A stretch of DNA of 64,000 nt, from assembly GCF_006738645.1 (NCBI RefSeq), contig NZ_AP019700.1:5452351-5516350 (forward strand). The letters are read 5' to 3'. The notes below the pieces were generated by a model. It was not told the DNA's origin, did no database searches, and saw only the letters and a list, made by a program, of their open reading frames with translations. The stretch is from Stella humosa. GTDB lineage: Bacteria; Pseudomonadota; Alphaproteobacteria; ATCC43930; Allostellaceae. Position numbers and translations under genes: made by a program. Positions 17,360-26,698 of the stretch are shown here, piece by piece; position 1 is the first letter of the stretch; every line of letters begins with the position of its first letter.

Positions 17360-17367
17360 TCGCCGGT

Positions 17368-18069
17368 TCAGCCGGCCGGCATACGCAGTTTCTCCAGGGC
17401 CGATATCAGCCGGCCCGCCGTGCCCTCGACATGGGCCCGGCAGAGGCGCCCGACCTCCGTCGCGTCGCCGGCGCGATAGGCGTCCAGGATCAGCCAGTGT
17501 TCCGGCTGGGCACGCCCCAGCGAGCCGGCGACGGCAGCCGTCATCCGGGCATAGCGGTCGACCGAGCCCCGGAGCGTCGCCATCAGGCGGATCAGGCGGG
17601 GGCGCGCACATGGCGCGAACAGCCGTTCATGGAAGGCGAGGTTGCGCTCGGCAAAATCCGACAGTGCGATGCCACCATCGGCGTCGAGGGTGTCGATCTC
17701 CTCCAGGATCGCGGTCAGGGCGGCTACGTCCTCCTGGGTGCGGCGCTGGGTTGCCAGAAAGCCCGCCCGCTCTTCCAGCATGGCGCGGATATCGCATAGG
17801 TCGACGATCTCGTCGGCGTCGAGGTCGGTCACGATGTAGCCGCGCCGCGGCCGCAGGACCGCCAGCCCGTCGGCCTCAAGCCGGGCCAGCGCCTCGCGCA
17901 CGGGCAACCGGCTGATCGCCAGGCGGGTGGCGATATCCTCCTGCCGCAATGGCGCCCCGGGCGGCAGCGCGCCCGACAGGATTTCCGCCTGGAGATGGGC
18001 ATAGGCGAGATCCGGCAGGCTGGGGATCGCCGCGCCGGGACCTGGAGCGCGTGCTGGGCGCAAGGTCAT
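17368..18069 (-). CDS. GntR family transcriptional regulator (FCD/FadR type)
   Basis: 233 residues. The N-terminal winged helix (about residues 20-85) contains LRQEDIATRLAISRLPVREAL, and the C-terminal FCD ligand domain carries AERNLAFHERLF with the histidine typical of metal-binding FCD folds. The start at 18069 follows a GGGAGG Shine-Dalgarno; an alternative ATG lies 27 bases upstream. It is divergent from the binding-protein/M81 operon and probably controls it through an inverted repeat in the shared 70-base spacer. The ligand is unknown. Confidence 0.88.
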   Translation of the reverse strand: MTLRPARAPGPGAAIPSLPDLAYAHLQAEILSGALPPGAPLRQEDIATRLAISRLPVREALARLEADGLAVLRPRRGYIVTDLDADEIVDLCDIRAMLEERAGFLATQRRTQEDVAALTAILEEIDTLDADGGIALSDFAERNLAFHERLFAPCARPRLIRLMATLRGSVDRYARMTAAVAGSLGRAQPEHWLILDAYRAGDATEVGRLCRAHVEGTAGRLISALEKLRMPAG

Positions 18070-18085
18070 TTTTCCTCCCTTGAAT

Positions 18086-18097
18086 ATTGTATCCAAT
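18086..18097. promoter_or_regulatory. candidate GntR operator (ATTGTATCCAAT)
   Basis: A 12-base near-palindrome with one mismatched pair (ATTGTA / TCCAAT), centred between the divergent GntR regulator and the binding-protein operon. FCD-type GntR proteins commonly bind short A/T-flanked palindromes of this size in such spacers. The assignment is inferred from position and symmetry only. Confidence 0.45.
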
Positions 18098-18139
18098 CCT
18101 ATAGGCTCGCCCGCATCCTATTTCCAGAGGAGCGGAAGC

Positions 18140-19780
18140 ATGATGCCCAAGGCAAGCGCATCGGGAGGCCGGCCACGGCTCGCCCGCACCCTCACCGCCG
18201 CCGCCGGCCTCATCGCGGGCGCGGCCGCCATGGCCACAATCGGGCTGTCGTCACCGGCGGTCGCCCAAGGCAAGACGCTGCGCTGGGCGCACAGCAACGA
18301 CGCCACGACCATGGACCCCTACGGGGCCTATATCCCGGTCAACGCGTCCCTCCTCAACAACATCTATGAGCCACTGGTCCGCTACGACCGCCAGTACCGA
18401 TTCGAGCCGTCGCTGGCGACCGAATGGACCATGCTGGCGCCCGACCGCTGGCGCTTCGTGCTCCGCCGCGGCGTCAAGTTCCATGACGGCAACCCCTTCA
18501 CAGCCGAGGACGTGGTCGCCTCGCTGCAGCGCGCCAGCGACCCGAACTCCCCCTATCGGCCGGCGACGCAGATGATCAAGGAGGTGGTCGCAATCGACGA
18601 CCACACGGTCGAGATCGTCTTGCAGGGCCCTTATCCGATCATCCTGAACGACCTGGCCGGCGTCTACATCATGGACCGGCAGTGGCTGGAGAAGAACGAC
18701 ACCCTGCGGGCGGTGAACCCGGCCAAGGGCGAGGAATCCTTCGCCACCCGCAACACCAACGGCACCGGGCCGTTCCGCCTCGTCTCGCGTCGCCCCGACG
18801 TCGAGACGGTGATGGAGGCCAATCCCGACTGGTGGGACAAGCCCGAGCACAATATCGAGAAGATCGTCTACCGGCCGCTCGGCGCCGACGCCACCCGGGT
18901 GGCGGCCTTGCTGTCGGGCGAGGTCGACCTGGTGACGCCGATCGCCGTGCAGGACGTCGACCGCATCCGCCGCAGCCAGGACCTGAAGGTCATCGAGATC
19001 CCCGACCTGAAAGTGGCGCTGTTCGGCCTCAACATCGGCGCGGCCGAGCTGAACGACAGCGACGTGAAGGGCCGCAACCCGCTGGGCGACGTCCGCGTCC
19101 GCCAGGCGCTCTACCAGGCGGTCGATCGGGACGCGATCACCAGGCGCTTGCTGCGCGGCCTGACCGTGCCGACCCACGCCCTCGTCGCCTCGGAAATCCA
19201 GGGCTACGCGCCCGAGATCGCGGCCGAGCCGGCCCCCTTCGACCCCGACGCCGCCAAGCGCCTGCTGGCCGAGGCCGGCTATCCCGACGGCTTCCGCGTC
19301 GGCTTCGACTGCCCGACCGAGCGCTTCGTGAATGGCGAGCAGGTCTGCCAGGCCGTCGTCGGCATGTGGGCGCGCATCGGCGTGAAGGCCGCGTTCCAGA
19401 CCCATCCCTATGCGCCCTACCTGAAGAAGGTGCTGAACGGGCAGGCCGACATCTACATCCTGGGCTGGGCGAATACCCCGCAGCTCGACGCCTTCTCGAT
19501 CCTCAACAACGTCTTCCACACCAAGGCGCCGCGCAGCGGCACCTGGAACCCCGGCAAGTACGGCAACCCCAAGGTCGATGCGCTGATCGACCAGATCGGC
19601 GTCGAGGTCGACCCGGCCAAGCGCCAGGGCCTGATGAAGGATGCGTTCCTGGCGATCAAGGCCGACTATGCCGCCCTGCCGCTCTACCGCGAGCCGCTGG
19701 TCCTGGGCGCGCGGCGCAACGTCGAGATGTGGGCGGCACCCGACGCCAAGGTCCGCGTCTGGCTCACGCGGATGAACTGA
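18140..19780 (+). CDS. ABC transporter substrate-binding protein, peptide/nickel family 5
   Basis: About 546 residues. A long signal region (residues 1-43, with the hydrophobic stretch TLTAAAGLIAGAAAMATIGLS and a cut near AVAQG) precedes a family 5 (DppA/OppA-like) lobe structure. Signatures include WRFVLRRGVKFHDGNPF and GTGPFRLVSR. It binds oligopeptides or related solutes in the periplasm. It is followed by an M81 peptidase gene rather than permeases, so it probably works with the permeases and ATPases encoded at 22.7-24.4 and 28.3-30.3 kb. An adjacent ATG at 18143 is also possible. Confidence 0.9.
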   Translation: MMPKASASGGRPRLARTLTAAAGLIAGAAAMATIGLSSPAVAQGKTLRWAHSNDATTMDPYGAYIPVNASLLNNIYEPLVRYDRQYRFEPSLATEWTMLAPDRWRFVLRRGVKFHDGNPFTAEDVVASLQRASDPNSPYRPATQMIKEVVAIDDHTVEIVLQGPYPIILNDLAGVYIMDRQWLEKNDTLRAVNPAKGEESFATRNTNGTGPFRLVSRRPDVETVMEANPDWWDKPEHNIEKIVYRPLGADATRVAALLSGEVDLVTPIAVQDVDRIRRSQDLKVIEIPDLKVALFGLNIGAAELNDSDVKGRNPLGDVRVRQALYQAVDRDAITRRLLRGLTVPTHALVASEIQGYAPEIAAEPAPFDPDAAKRLLAEAGYPDGFRVGFDCPTERFVNGEQVCQAVVGMWARIGVKAAFQTHPYAPYLKKVLNGQADIYILGWANTPQLDAFSILNNVFHTKAPRSGTWNPGKYGNPKVDALIDQIGVEVDPAKRQGLMKDAFLAIKADYAALPLYREPLVLGARRNVEMWAAPDAKVRVWLTRMN

Positions 19781-19806
19781 GGCCCGATGACCGGAGGACC
19801 TGCCCG

Positions 19807-21330
19807 ATGACCCGCTGGATCGTCGCCTGCATCAGCCACGAGACCAACAGCTTCTCGCCGGTCCCCACCACGCTCGACAAGTTCGGCGTCGGCGCGGGGC
19901 CGTTCTACGGCCGCGAGGCCTATGACAACTTCCGCCGGGCGCGCATCCCCATGGGCGCCTTCCTCGACCGGGCCGAGGCGCGCGGGGTCGAGGTGGTGAC
20001 GCCGATCGTCGCCCGTTGCAGCCCGAGCGGCCCGGTCGACGACGCTGCGTTCGAGGCGATCGTGGCCCCGCTGGTGGAGGCGGCGAAGGCGGGTGCCGAC
20101 GCCCTCTTCCTCGACCTGCACGGGGCGATGATCACCGACCGCTACGACGATGGTGATGGCGAGCTGCTGGCGCGGGTACGGGCGGCCGCCCCCGGCATGC
20201 CGATCTGCCTGGCGCTCGACCTGCACGCCAACATCAGCCCGGCGATGATGGCCGCGGTCGATGTCGCGGTCGGCTACCAGACCTTTCCCCATATCGACAT
20301 GTACGAGACGGGCGAGCGGGCGGCCGACATCATGCTGGCCCGCATGGACGGCCGCTCGCAGCCCGAGATCGTCTGGGGCAGTGCCCCCATCCTGCCGCTC
20401 GGCATCCGCACCAACACCAGCCAGGAGCCGCTGCGCACCCTGGTCGCGATGGCCAAGGAGGCGGAGTCCGAACCCGGCATCCTGACCGTCAGCGTCTTCA
20501 GCGGCTTCTGGCTCGGCGATTCGCCCGACACCGCGCTGTCGGTCGTGATCATGGCCGAGGCCGGCCAGCGCGCCCGGGCCGAGGCGGTGCGCGACCGCAT
20601 CCTGGCCGCCGGCTGGGCACAGCGCGCCGACTTCGACTTCCATTCCGAGCCGCTGGCCGATTCGATCGCCCTTGCCAAGGCGCTGGCCGACCGGCCGGGC
20701 TCCGGCCCGGTGGTCCTGGTCGACCATGCCGACAACTGCAATTCCGGCGGCGTCTGCGATTCGATGACGGTGATCGGGGCGGCGATCGAGCAGGGGTTGA
20801 CCGGCATTGCGGCGGCACCCCTGTGCGATCCGGAGGCGGCCGCGATCCTGGTCGCGGCCGGCGTCGGCGCCACCGTGACGGTGGAGCTGGGCGAGAAGAT
20901 GCCGGCCGCCGCCCTGGCCGAGCATGGCCGGCCGCTGCGCCTGACCGGGGTGGTGCGCGCCGTCTCCGACGGGCAGTTCGTGGTCGAGGGGCCCGTCTAT
21001 ACCGGGACCCGGATCAACCTCGGCCCGACCGTTGCCTTCGACGTCGGGCCGGCCACCATCGTCGTCTCCTCCCGTCGCACCGAGCCCTACGACCATGGCG
21101 TGTTCCGGACCGTGGGGATCGACCCCGCGGCCCAGCGCTTCCTGGTCGTCAAGTCCAAGACCCAGTTCCGCCCGACCTACGAGCCGATTGCCAAGGGCAT
21201 CGTCTATTGCGCGGGCATCGGGGTCGCCACCTCCGACCTGTCGCTCTTCCGGTTCCAGCGGTTGCGTCGGCCGATCTATCCGGTCGACCGCGACGCCGCC
21301 TGGGACGGCACCGCCCACACCGGTGCCTGA
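19807..21330 (+). CDS. M81 family metallopeptidase (MlrC/microcystinase-C-like)
   Basis: 507 residues with the M81 layout: the N-terminal HETNSFSP motif (H11-E-T-N), LFLDLHGAM and CLALDLHANIS in the first domain, and a C-terminal MlrC domain with VDHADNCNSGG. MlrC is a zinc enzyme that cleaves linearised microcystin and short peptides. Most M81 members have unknown substrates. The start lies 26 bases after the binding-protein stop, so the two form one operon. The inferred job is cytoplasmic cleavage of the imported peptide or amide. Confidence 0.88.
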   Translation: MTRWIVACISHETNSFSPVPTTLDKFGVGAGPFYGREAYDNFRRARIPMGAFLDRAEARGVEVVTPIVARCSPSGPVDDAAFEAIVAPLVEAAKAGADALFLDLHGAMITDRYDDGDGELLARVRAAAPGMPICLALDLHANISPAMMAAVDVAVGYQTFPHIDMYETGERAADIMLARMDGRSQPEIVWGSAPILPLGIRTNTSQEPLRTLVAMAKEAESEPGILTVSVFSGFWLGDSPDTALSVVIMAEAGQRARAEAVRDRILAAGWAQRADFDFHSEPLADSIALAKALADRPGSGPVVLVDHADNCNSGGVCDSMTVIGAAIEQGLTGIAAAPLCDPEAAAILVAAGVGATVTVELGEKMPAAALAEHGRPLRLTGVVRAVSDGQFVVEGPVYTGTRINLGPTVAFDVGPATIVVSSRRTEPYDHGVFRTVGIDPAAQRFLVVKSKTQFRPTYEPIAKGIVYCAGIGVATSDLSLFRFQRLRRPIYPVDRDAAWDGTAHTGA

Positions 21331-21376
21331 CCGTTCAATCGCCGTTCCCGTCACCCCCACCGACCGGAGTTGCCCG

Positions 21377-21757
21377 ATGACCGAGACCGTGCATGTCGAC
21401 GAAGCCCTGATGCAGGAGATCCACGACGCCTTCAACGCCCGCGATGTCGACTGGATCTGCCGCCTGTTCACCGAGGACGGGGTATTCGCCACCGCGCGCG
21501 GACCGCATGCCTATGGCGAGCGCTATGTCGGCCGCGAGGCGATCGGCCGCTTCCTGACCGAGCGTTTCGCCAACATCCCGGACATGGCCTGGAAGCACCA
21601 GTATCGCTGGTTCCACGGCACGCGCGCCGTCTCATACTGGAGCGTCACCGGCAAGGACGCCCGCGGCGAGACGCTGGAGCTGGACGGCTGCGACCTCTAC
21701 GAGTTCGAGAACCGCCGCATCAAGTACAAGGACACGCTGTGGAAGCAGCGCACCTGA
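21377..21757 (+). CDS. SnoaL-like / NTF2-fold protein
   Basis: 126 residues of the nuclear transport factor 2-like (SnoaL) superfamily. The opening helix ALMQEIHDAFNARDVDWICRLFTEDGVF and the later YVGREAIGRFLTERFANIP are typical. Members range from isomerases and dehydratases to ligand-binding proteins, so the reaction cannot be read. It is the third gene of the binding-protein/M81 operon, which suggests a role on the same substrate. Confidence 0.75.
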   Translation: MTETVHVDEALMQEIHDAFNARDVDWICRLFTEDGVFATARGPHAYGERYVGREAIGRFLTERFANIPDMAWKHQYRWFHGTRAVSYWSVTGKDARGETLELDGCDLYEFENRRIKYKDTLWKQRT

Positions 21758-21779
21758 TCGGGCTCCGGGGCGGGGCGGT

Positions 21780-22553
21780 TCAGTCCGCCGCCCCGATCCG
21801 CGCCAGTTCCACCTGCTGGCGGAAGCGGAACAGCTCGATCTTGGGCTGGAAGCGATCGGACCGGACATAGAGGTCCGAATAGTAGATCGGCATCCCCTCG
21901 ACGTCGAAATAGGTCCGCTGGAGGAGGAGCAGGGGCGTGCCCGGCGCCACCTCCAGCCGGCCCGCCATGGCCTGGTCGGCGGCGACGGCGGTCGAGACCT
22001 GGCGCACGCGGAAAGCCTGCACGCCGCAGAACTTCTCGATCAGCGGGATGGTGCGCGAGGTCTGCAACCGCTCGCCCAGGTCGGGCGGCAGGCGGGCGGC
22101 CAAGGCACCCGGCAGGTGGGCCGCGCAATAGGCGATCGGTCCTTCCGGCCGCACCCGGCTCCAGGCGATGCGCATGATCCGCTGGTCGGCCGGCAGGCGC
22201 AGCATCTGCGCCACCGGCGCGGCCGAGCCCTGCTCGAGATACTCGATCGCATGCAGGGCGAAGCGAGCCTCCGGGTCGACGATCAGCAGGTCCTCGAGCG
22301 CCCGCGCGCTCCAGTCCGGCCGAGCGGGGTCGTTCTCCAGGATGAAGGTGCCGCGGCCGGGAAAGCGACGCACGAGCTGGCGTGATACCAGTTCCTCGAC
22401 GGCGGCCCGTGCCGTGTGCCGGCTGACCGAGAATTCCGCCATGATCTCATGGTCGGTCGGCAGCTTGGTGCCGATCGGATAGACGCCGCCGGTAATCCGC
22501 TCGCTCAAGGCTTGGTAGATCCGGTAGTAGGCGGGCACCGGGTCGCGACGCAT
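21780..22553 (-). CDS. GntR family regulator (HutC/UTRA type)
   Basis: 257 residues. The winged helix (residues 1-75) contains YPIGTKLPTDHEIMAEFSVSRHTARAAVEEL, and the UTRA ligand-binding domain (90-250) contains PLLLLQRTYFDVEGMPIYYSDLYVRSDRF. It is downstream of, and on the same strand as, the permease genes, with a 109-base gap. It is distinct from the FCD regulator at 17.4 kb, so the region carries two GntR-class inputs. Confidence 0.88.
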   Translation of the reverse strand: MRRDPVPAYYRIYQALSERITGGVYPIGTKLPTDHEIMAEFSVSRHTARAAVEELVSRQLVRRFPGRGTFILENDPARPDWSARALEDLLIVDPEARFALHAIEYLEQGSAAPVAQMLRLPADQRIMRIAWSRVRPEGPIAYCAAHLPGALAARLPPDLGERLQTSRTIPLIEKFCGVQAFRVRQVSTAVAADQAMAGRLEVAPGTPLLLLQRTYFDVEGMPIYYSDLYVRSDRFQPKIELFRFRQQVELARIGAAD

Positions 22554-22662
22554 CGCATTCCTTTCTCTGAACGGCCGCAGACTGGCGGGCCGCCGGGGGG
22601 CGGAACCTAGCCTCGGTCTGTCCGCGCGTCGAGCCGCCAGGATTTTCCCGCGATGCGGCCGA

Positions 22663-23505
22663 TCAGTGACGGTCCGCCCGCTTCGGATCGAGGGTTTCGC
22701 GCAGGCCGTTGCCCAGCAGGTTCACCCCCAGCACCAGCAGGATGATCGCCCCGCCGGCCAGGTTGGCGATCCATGGCGCCACCAGCAGCCGGTCGCGGCC
22801 CTCGGCCAGGATGTTGCCCCAGGTGGCGGTCGGCGGCGGCAGACCGAGGCCGAGGAAGCTGAGCGCGGTTTCCTGAAGGATGAGCTGGGCCACCTGGAGC
22901 GTGGCGATCACCGTCAGGACCGGGGCCATCTGCGGCAGAATGTGGCGCAGCATGACGTAGCGCCCGCCTGCCCCCGACGCGATCGCGGCTTCGACGAAGG
23001 GACGCTCGCGCAGCGACCGGGTGAGGTTGAAGACGACGCGGGTGTAGGTCTCCCAACCCGCGAAACCCAGCACCAGGATCAGCACCGTCAGGCCGCCGCC
23101 GAAGACGGCGACGACGACGATCGCCAGCAGAATCTCCGGGATCGCCTGATAGGCATCGGCGAAGCGCATGATCAGTTGCTCCACCCGGCCACCGAGATAG
23201 CCCGCCAGCAGGCCCAGCACCGTGCCGATGGTCAGCGCCACGGCCATCGCCAGCAGGCCGACGGCGATCGACAGGCGCGAGCCGTGGATCAGGCGGGACA
23301 GCAGATCACGGCCGAAATTGTCGGTGCCCAGCGGATGGGCCCAGCTACCGCGATCGGCCCAGACCGGCGGGCGCAGGCGCAGCATCAGGTTCTGGGCATA
23401 GGGATCGTGCGGCGCCAGCCAGTCGGCGAAGATCGCCACGAAGGCCATGCCGACGACCAGCACCACGCCGATCGTGATCTTGAGATGGGGGCCGAAGATG
23501 CGCAT
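22663..23505 (-). CDS. ABC transporter permease, DppC/OppC type
   Basis: 280 residues with about six membrane helices. The family hallmarks HPLGTDNFGRDLLSRLIHGSR (about residues 56-76) and the EAA-like cytoplasmic loop around EAAIASGAGGRYVMLRHILPQ are present. It pairs with the DppB-type permease whose stop lies five bases upstream. The long upstream extension of the frame is the shadow of that permease. Confidence 0.9.
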   Translation of the reverse strand: MRIFGPHLKITIGVVLVVGMAFVAIFADWLAPHDPYAQNLMLRLRPPVWADRGSWAHPLGTDNFGRDLLSRLIHGSRLSIAVGLLAMAVALTIGTVLGLLAGYLGGRVEQLIMRFADAYQAIPEILLAIVVVAVFGGGLTVLILVLGFAGWETYTRVVFNLTRSLRERPFVEAAIASGAGGRYVMLRHILPQMAPVLTVIATLQVAQLILQETALSFLGLGLPPPTATWGNILAEGRDRLLVAPWIANLAGGAIILLVLGVNLLGNGLRETLDPKRADRH

Positions 23506-23510
23506 GCCGG

Positions 23511-24425
23511 TCAGCGCATCCGGATGCGCGGGTCGATCGCCGCCTGGACGAGGTCGACCAGCAGGTTGGCGATGACGATGGTGACGGCGACGATGAACAC
23601 GGACGCGATCACCACCGGCACGTCGCGCTGGAAGATGGCGCTGACCATCAGCCGGCCGACGCCGGGCCAGGCGAAGATGGTCTCGGTCACCACGGCCCCG
23701 CCCATCAGCCGGCCGAGTTGCAGGCCGATGAGGCTGACCACCGGGTTGATGGCATTGGGCAGGACATGCAGCCACAGGGCCCGCGCAGCACCGGCGCCGC
23801 GCGCCCGGGCGGTGACGACGAACTGCTCGCGCGCGGTTTCCAGCACGCTGATGCGCGTGACCAGGATGAAGTTCGGCACCAGGAAGGTGGCCAGGGTGAC
23901 GGTCGGCAGCACCAGATGCTCCCAGCCGCCCCGGCCCGAGGTCGGCAGCCAGCCAAGGTCGAGCGCGAAGAATTGGATCAGCAGGATGCCGAGCCAGAAG
24001 CTGGGCATCGACTGGCCGGCCACCGCCAGCACCGATATGACGAAGTCCGGCAGCTTGTCCTTCCACACCGCGCAGGCCACCCCGCCCAGCACGCCCAGCA
24101 CGATGGCCGCCGAAAGACCCAGGCCCAGCAGCAGCAGCGTCGCCTCCAGCCGCTCGCCGACGATCTGCATGGCGGCCATCTTGAACTGGATGCTGGTGCC
24201 GAAGTCGCCTTGCAGCAGGTCGGCCAGGAAGTAGGCGAACTGCACCGGGATCGGCTGGTCGAGGTGCAGTTCCGCCCGCAGCAGTTCCTCCTGCTCCGGC
24301 GTGGCGTCGAGGCCCAGATATATCGCCACCGGGTCGCCCGTCAGCCGCAGCACGACGAAGACGAAGGCGACCACCAGCAGCAGCGGGATCGGCACCAGCA
24401 GCAGGCGCCGGAGGACGTAGCGCAC
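23511..24425 (-). CDS. ABC transporter permease, DppB/OppB type
   Basis: 304 residues with six membrane helices, beginning with the classic RYVLRRLLLVPIPLLL. The LPTSGRGGWEHLVLPTVTLA segment and the EAA loop (TARARGAGAARALWLHVLPNA) are typical. It starts with GTG (24425), as no ATG fits the conserved N-terminus. Operon order is binding protein, this permease, then DppC-type permease. Confidence 0.9.
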   Translation of the reverse strand: MRYVLRRLLLVPIPLLLVVAFVFVVLRLTGDPVAIYLGLDATPEQEELLRAELHLDQPIPVQFAYFLADLLQGDFGTSIQFKMAAMQIVGERLEATLLLLGLGLSAAIVLGVLGGVACAVWKDKLPDFVISVLAVAGQSMPSFWLGILLIQFFALDLGWLPTSGRGGWEHLVLPTVTLATFLVPNFILVTRISVLETAREQFVVTARARGAGAARALWLHVLPNAINPVVSLIGLQLGRLMGGAVVTETIFAWPGVGRLMVSAIFQRDVPVVIASVFIVAVTIVIANLLVDLVQAAIDPRIRMR

Positions 24426-24455
24426 CGGTCGGGTCCGTTTCCTTGTGGGCGCGGC

Positions 24456-25958
24456 CTACTTCACCTTCACCTTGTGCAGGCGAAGCAAGGAGTCGCGGGA
24501 CGGCTGCCAGCCTTCGACATTGGCCAGCCGGGCGGAGATGCGCGGCAGGCCGAAGAGGAAGATCGACGGCAGCTCCTCGTGCATGATCGCCATCATGCGG
24601 TGGTAGATGCGTAGCCGCTCGGCTTCGTCCAGCGTCGAGCGGCCCTGCTCCCACAACCGATCGAACTCGGCGTTGGTCCAGTAGTTACGCTTGCTGGCCT
24701 CGGTGTACCAGACGGTGTTGAAGTCCGCGTCGCCGACGCTGAACCAGCCGATCTGGTACATCGGCCCCTGTTCCTTGTTGCGATCGAGCTGCGACCACAC
24801 CCCGCCCTCGACCACGTTGACCGTGGCGCGCACGCCGGCCGCCGTCATCATGCCAGCGGCCGCATTGGCGATGTCGACGTCCGACAGATAGCGGCCCGAG
24901 AGCGTGGTGATCTTGGTATCGAAGCCCTTGGGATGGCCGGCCTCGGCCAGCAGCGCCTTGGCCTTCGCCAGGTCGAACGGGCGGGCCTGGAGATTCGGGT
25001 TGTGGCCGAAGGTCGCCTTGGTGACGAGCTGGCCATCCAGCACCGAGCCGTAGCCGCCCAGCATCTGTTGCAGCAGGGTCTTCTTGTCGATCGCGTAGTC
25101 GACCGCCTGGCGGACGCGGACGTCGTTGAAGGGCGGCTTTCGCGTGTCGAAGGTCAGCACCAGGCTGACCGAGGATTCGATGGAATCGACCTTGAGGTTG
25201 CGCCGGCGCTCCACCGACGGCAGCAGGTCGACCGGCACTTCCTCGATGATGTGGGTCTCGCCCGCGATCAGCGAGGCGACGCGGGTGGCACCTTCCGAGA
25301 TCGTGCGGATGCGCAGCCGCTTCATGGCCGGCGGCCCGCCCCAGTAGTCGGGGTTGGCGACCAGGTCGTAGCGATCGCCCGCCACCCACTCGCCGAACTT
25401 CCACGGGCCGGTGCCGACCGGCCGGCGATGAGCCTCGCGCTGGCCCAGCTTCTCGGTCACCGCCTTCTGCTCGACGGCGATGTCGGCCAAGCCGCGCAGC
25501 AGCAGGGGGGCGGGCGCGGCGGTGCGGATGTCGACCGTGTTCTCGTCCACCACCTCAGTCGCCACGATGCCGGCGATGCGGCCCTTGCGGACATAGACCG
25601 TCTTGGGATCGGTCACGTAGTCGATGGTGAACTTCACGTCGGCGGCGGTGAAGGGCGTGCCGTCATGCCACTTCACGCCGCGGCGCAGGTGGAAGCGCCA
25701 GTGGGTCGGGCTCAGCGTCTCCCACCGCTCGGCCAGGGCCGGGACCAGCTTGTCGTCGGCATCGCGGGCGACCAGCGGCTCCCAGGTCTGGAACACCAGG
25801 CTGAGGGTGATGTAGCCGCCGGCCGCCGGGCTGATGGAATCCGTGAATACGGCCGCGCCCACGACCAGCATGTCGTCCTTGGCCTGGGCCAGGCAAGGCG
25901 TGGCGAAGGACCAGGCGGCGAGTGCCGCCGTCCCGATCGCGGCGAGGAAGGGTCGCAT
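24456..25958 (-). CDS. ABC transporter substrate-binding protein, peptide family 5
   Basis: 500 residues with a signal peptide (cleavage near CLAQA, residue 25) and the family 5 fold: WRFHLRRGVKWHDGTPFTAADV, GTGPWKFGEWVAG and RQAVDYAIDKKTLLQQML. It feeds the adjacent DppB/DppC permeases. Two DUF1028 genes lie upstream in the same orientation. A 14-base unit repeats nearly three times in the 60-base leader before its start. Confidence 0.9.
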   Translation of the reverse strand: MRPFLAAIGTAALAAWSFATPCLAQAKDDMLVVGAAVFTDSISPAAGGYITLSLVFQTWEPLVARDADDKLVPALAERWETLSPTHWRFHLRRGVKWHDGTPFTAADVKFTIDYVTDPKTVYVRKGRIAGIVATEVVDENTVDIRTAAPAPLLLRGLADIAVEQKAVTEKLGQREAHRRPVGTGPWKFGEWVAGDRYDLVANPDYWGGPPAMKRLRIRTISEGATRVASLIAGETHIIEEVPVDLLPSVERRRNLKVDSIESSVSLVLTFDTRKPPFNDVRVRQAVDYAIDKKTLLQQMLGGYGSVLDGQLVTKATFGHNPNLQARPFDLAKAKALLAEAGHPKGFDTKITTLSGRYLSDVDIANAAAGMMTAAGVRATVNVVEGGVWSQLDRNKEQGPMYQIGWFSVGDADFNTVWYTEASKRNYWTNAEFDRLWEQGRSTLDEAERLRIYHRMMAIMHEELPSIFLFGLPRISARLANVEGWQPSRDSLLRLHKVKVK

Positions 25959-25973
25959 CCGGATTCTCCCCGT

Positions 25974-26012
25974 GCTTCAGGTTGAGGGCTTCAGGTTGAG
26001 GGCTTCAGGTTT
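25974..26012. repeat. tandem repeat, 14-base unit, nearly three copies
   Basis: The unit GCTTCAGGTTGAGG occurs at 25974-25987 and 25988-26001, and a third copy diverges after its tenth base (from 26002). It fills the gap between the DUF1028 stop and the binding-protein start. It probably arose by slippage. It could affect spacing or structure of the mRNA leader of the binding-protein gene. Confidence 0.8.
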
Positions 26013-26018
26013 GCGGGA

Positions 26019-26696
26019 TCAGGCCTGCTGCTCGCGCCAGCGATCGTCCCGCGGCAGGCGCGGGTTGTACGGTCGCGCGGCGTAGTAGGGCAGCAGCGGG
26101 CGGAACCATTCGAAGATGCGGCGCAGCTCGCCGATCGGCTCGTGATGCACATCCACGCGCAGGTCGATATAGGCGAACGGCTCGTCGCCATAGACCAGGA
26201 TGGAGGACGAGAAGTGCCCGTCCGCCTGGCCACCGGCGGCCCCGCCGGCCTCGACCGCGCGCACCAGCCGCTCTTCCAGCAGCTCGTCGACGGTGGCGGT
26301 CATGGAGGCCGCCATCGCCTCGATCACCTGCGGACCGATGACGCCATTGCCCATGACGAGCCAGCCCTTGCCCAGGATGTGGCTGGCATGGGCGCCGTTC
26401 TCGGACCCGGTCATGGCAGCCGCATTGCCCCAGGCATCGACCACGCCGACCTGGCGCAGCGGCGCGTTGGGGTCGCTCGCCTCCAGCTCCTCGATGATCT
26501 TGCCGGCGTGGTAGCCCAGACCCATCAGCTTGGTGCAGAGCAGCGTCAGGCGCGGGTCGGCAATGGCCTGGACGGAGGCAGCCGCCATGCGCGGGATGAC
26601 GACCGGGCAGCGGTTGCCGACGGCCGGCGCATGGGTCGCCATGGCGACGCCCAGCATCTTGGTCCGCGGGCAGCGGCCAACGACGGTGAAGGTCAT
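26019..26696 (-). CDS. DUF1028 Ntn-hydrolase-like protein (paralogue A)
   Basis: 225 residues of DUF1028 (COG3342, assigned to the Ntn-hydrolase superfamily). It begins Met-Thr-Phe-Thr, so methionine removal would expose Thr2, the likely nucleophile. Conserved blocks include RCPRTKMLGVAMATHAPAVG, GVVDAWGNAAAMTGSEN, LGKGWLVMGN and YIDLRVDVHHEPIGELRRIF. There is no signal peptide, so it is cytoplasmic. Its start lies two bases after the stop of paralogue B. No member function is firmly known to me; an amide-bond hydrolase is an inference from fold and context. Confidence 0.85.
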   Translation of the reverse strand: MTFTVVGRCPRTKMLGVAMATHAPAVGNRCPVVIPRMAAASVQAIADPRLTLLCTKLMGLGYHAGKIIEELEASDPNAPLRQVGVVDAWGNAAAMTGSENGAHASHILGKGWLVMGNGVIGPQVIEAMAASMTATVDELLEERLVRAVEAGGAAGGQADGHFSSSILVYGDEPFAYIDLRVDVHHEPIGELRRIFEWFRPLLPYYAARPYNPRLPRDDRWREQQA

Positions 26697-26698
26697 GG

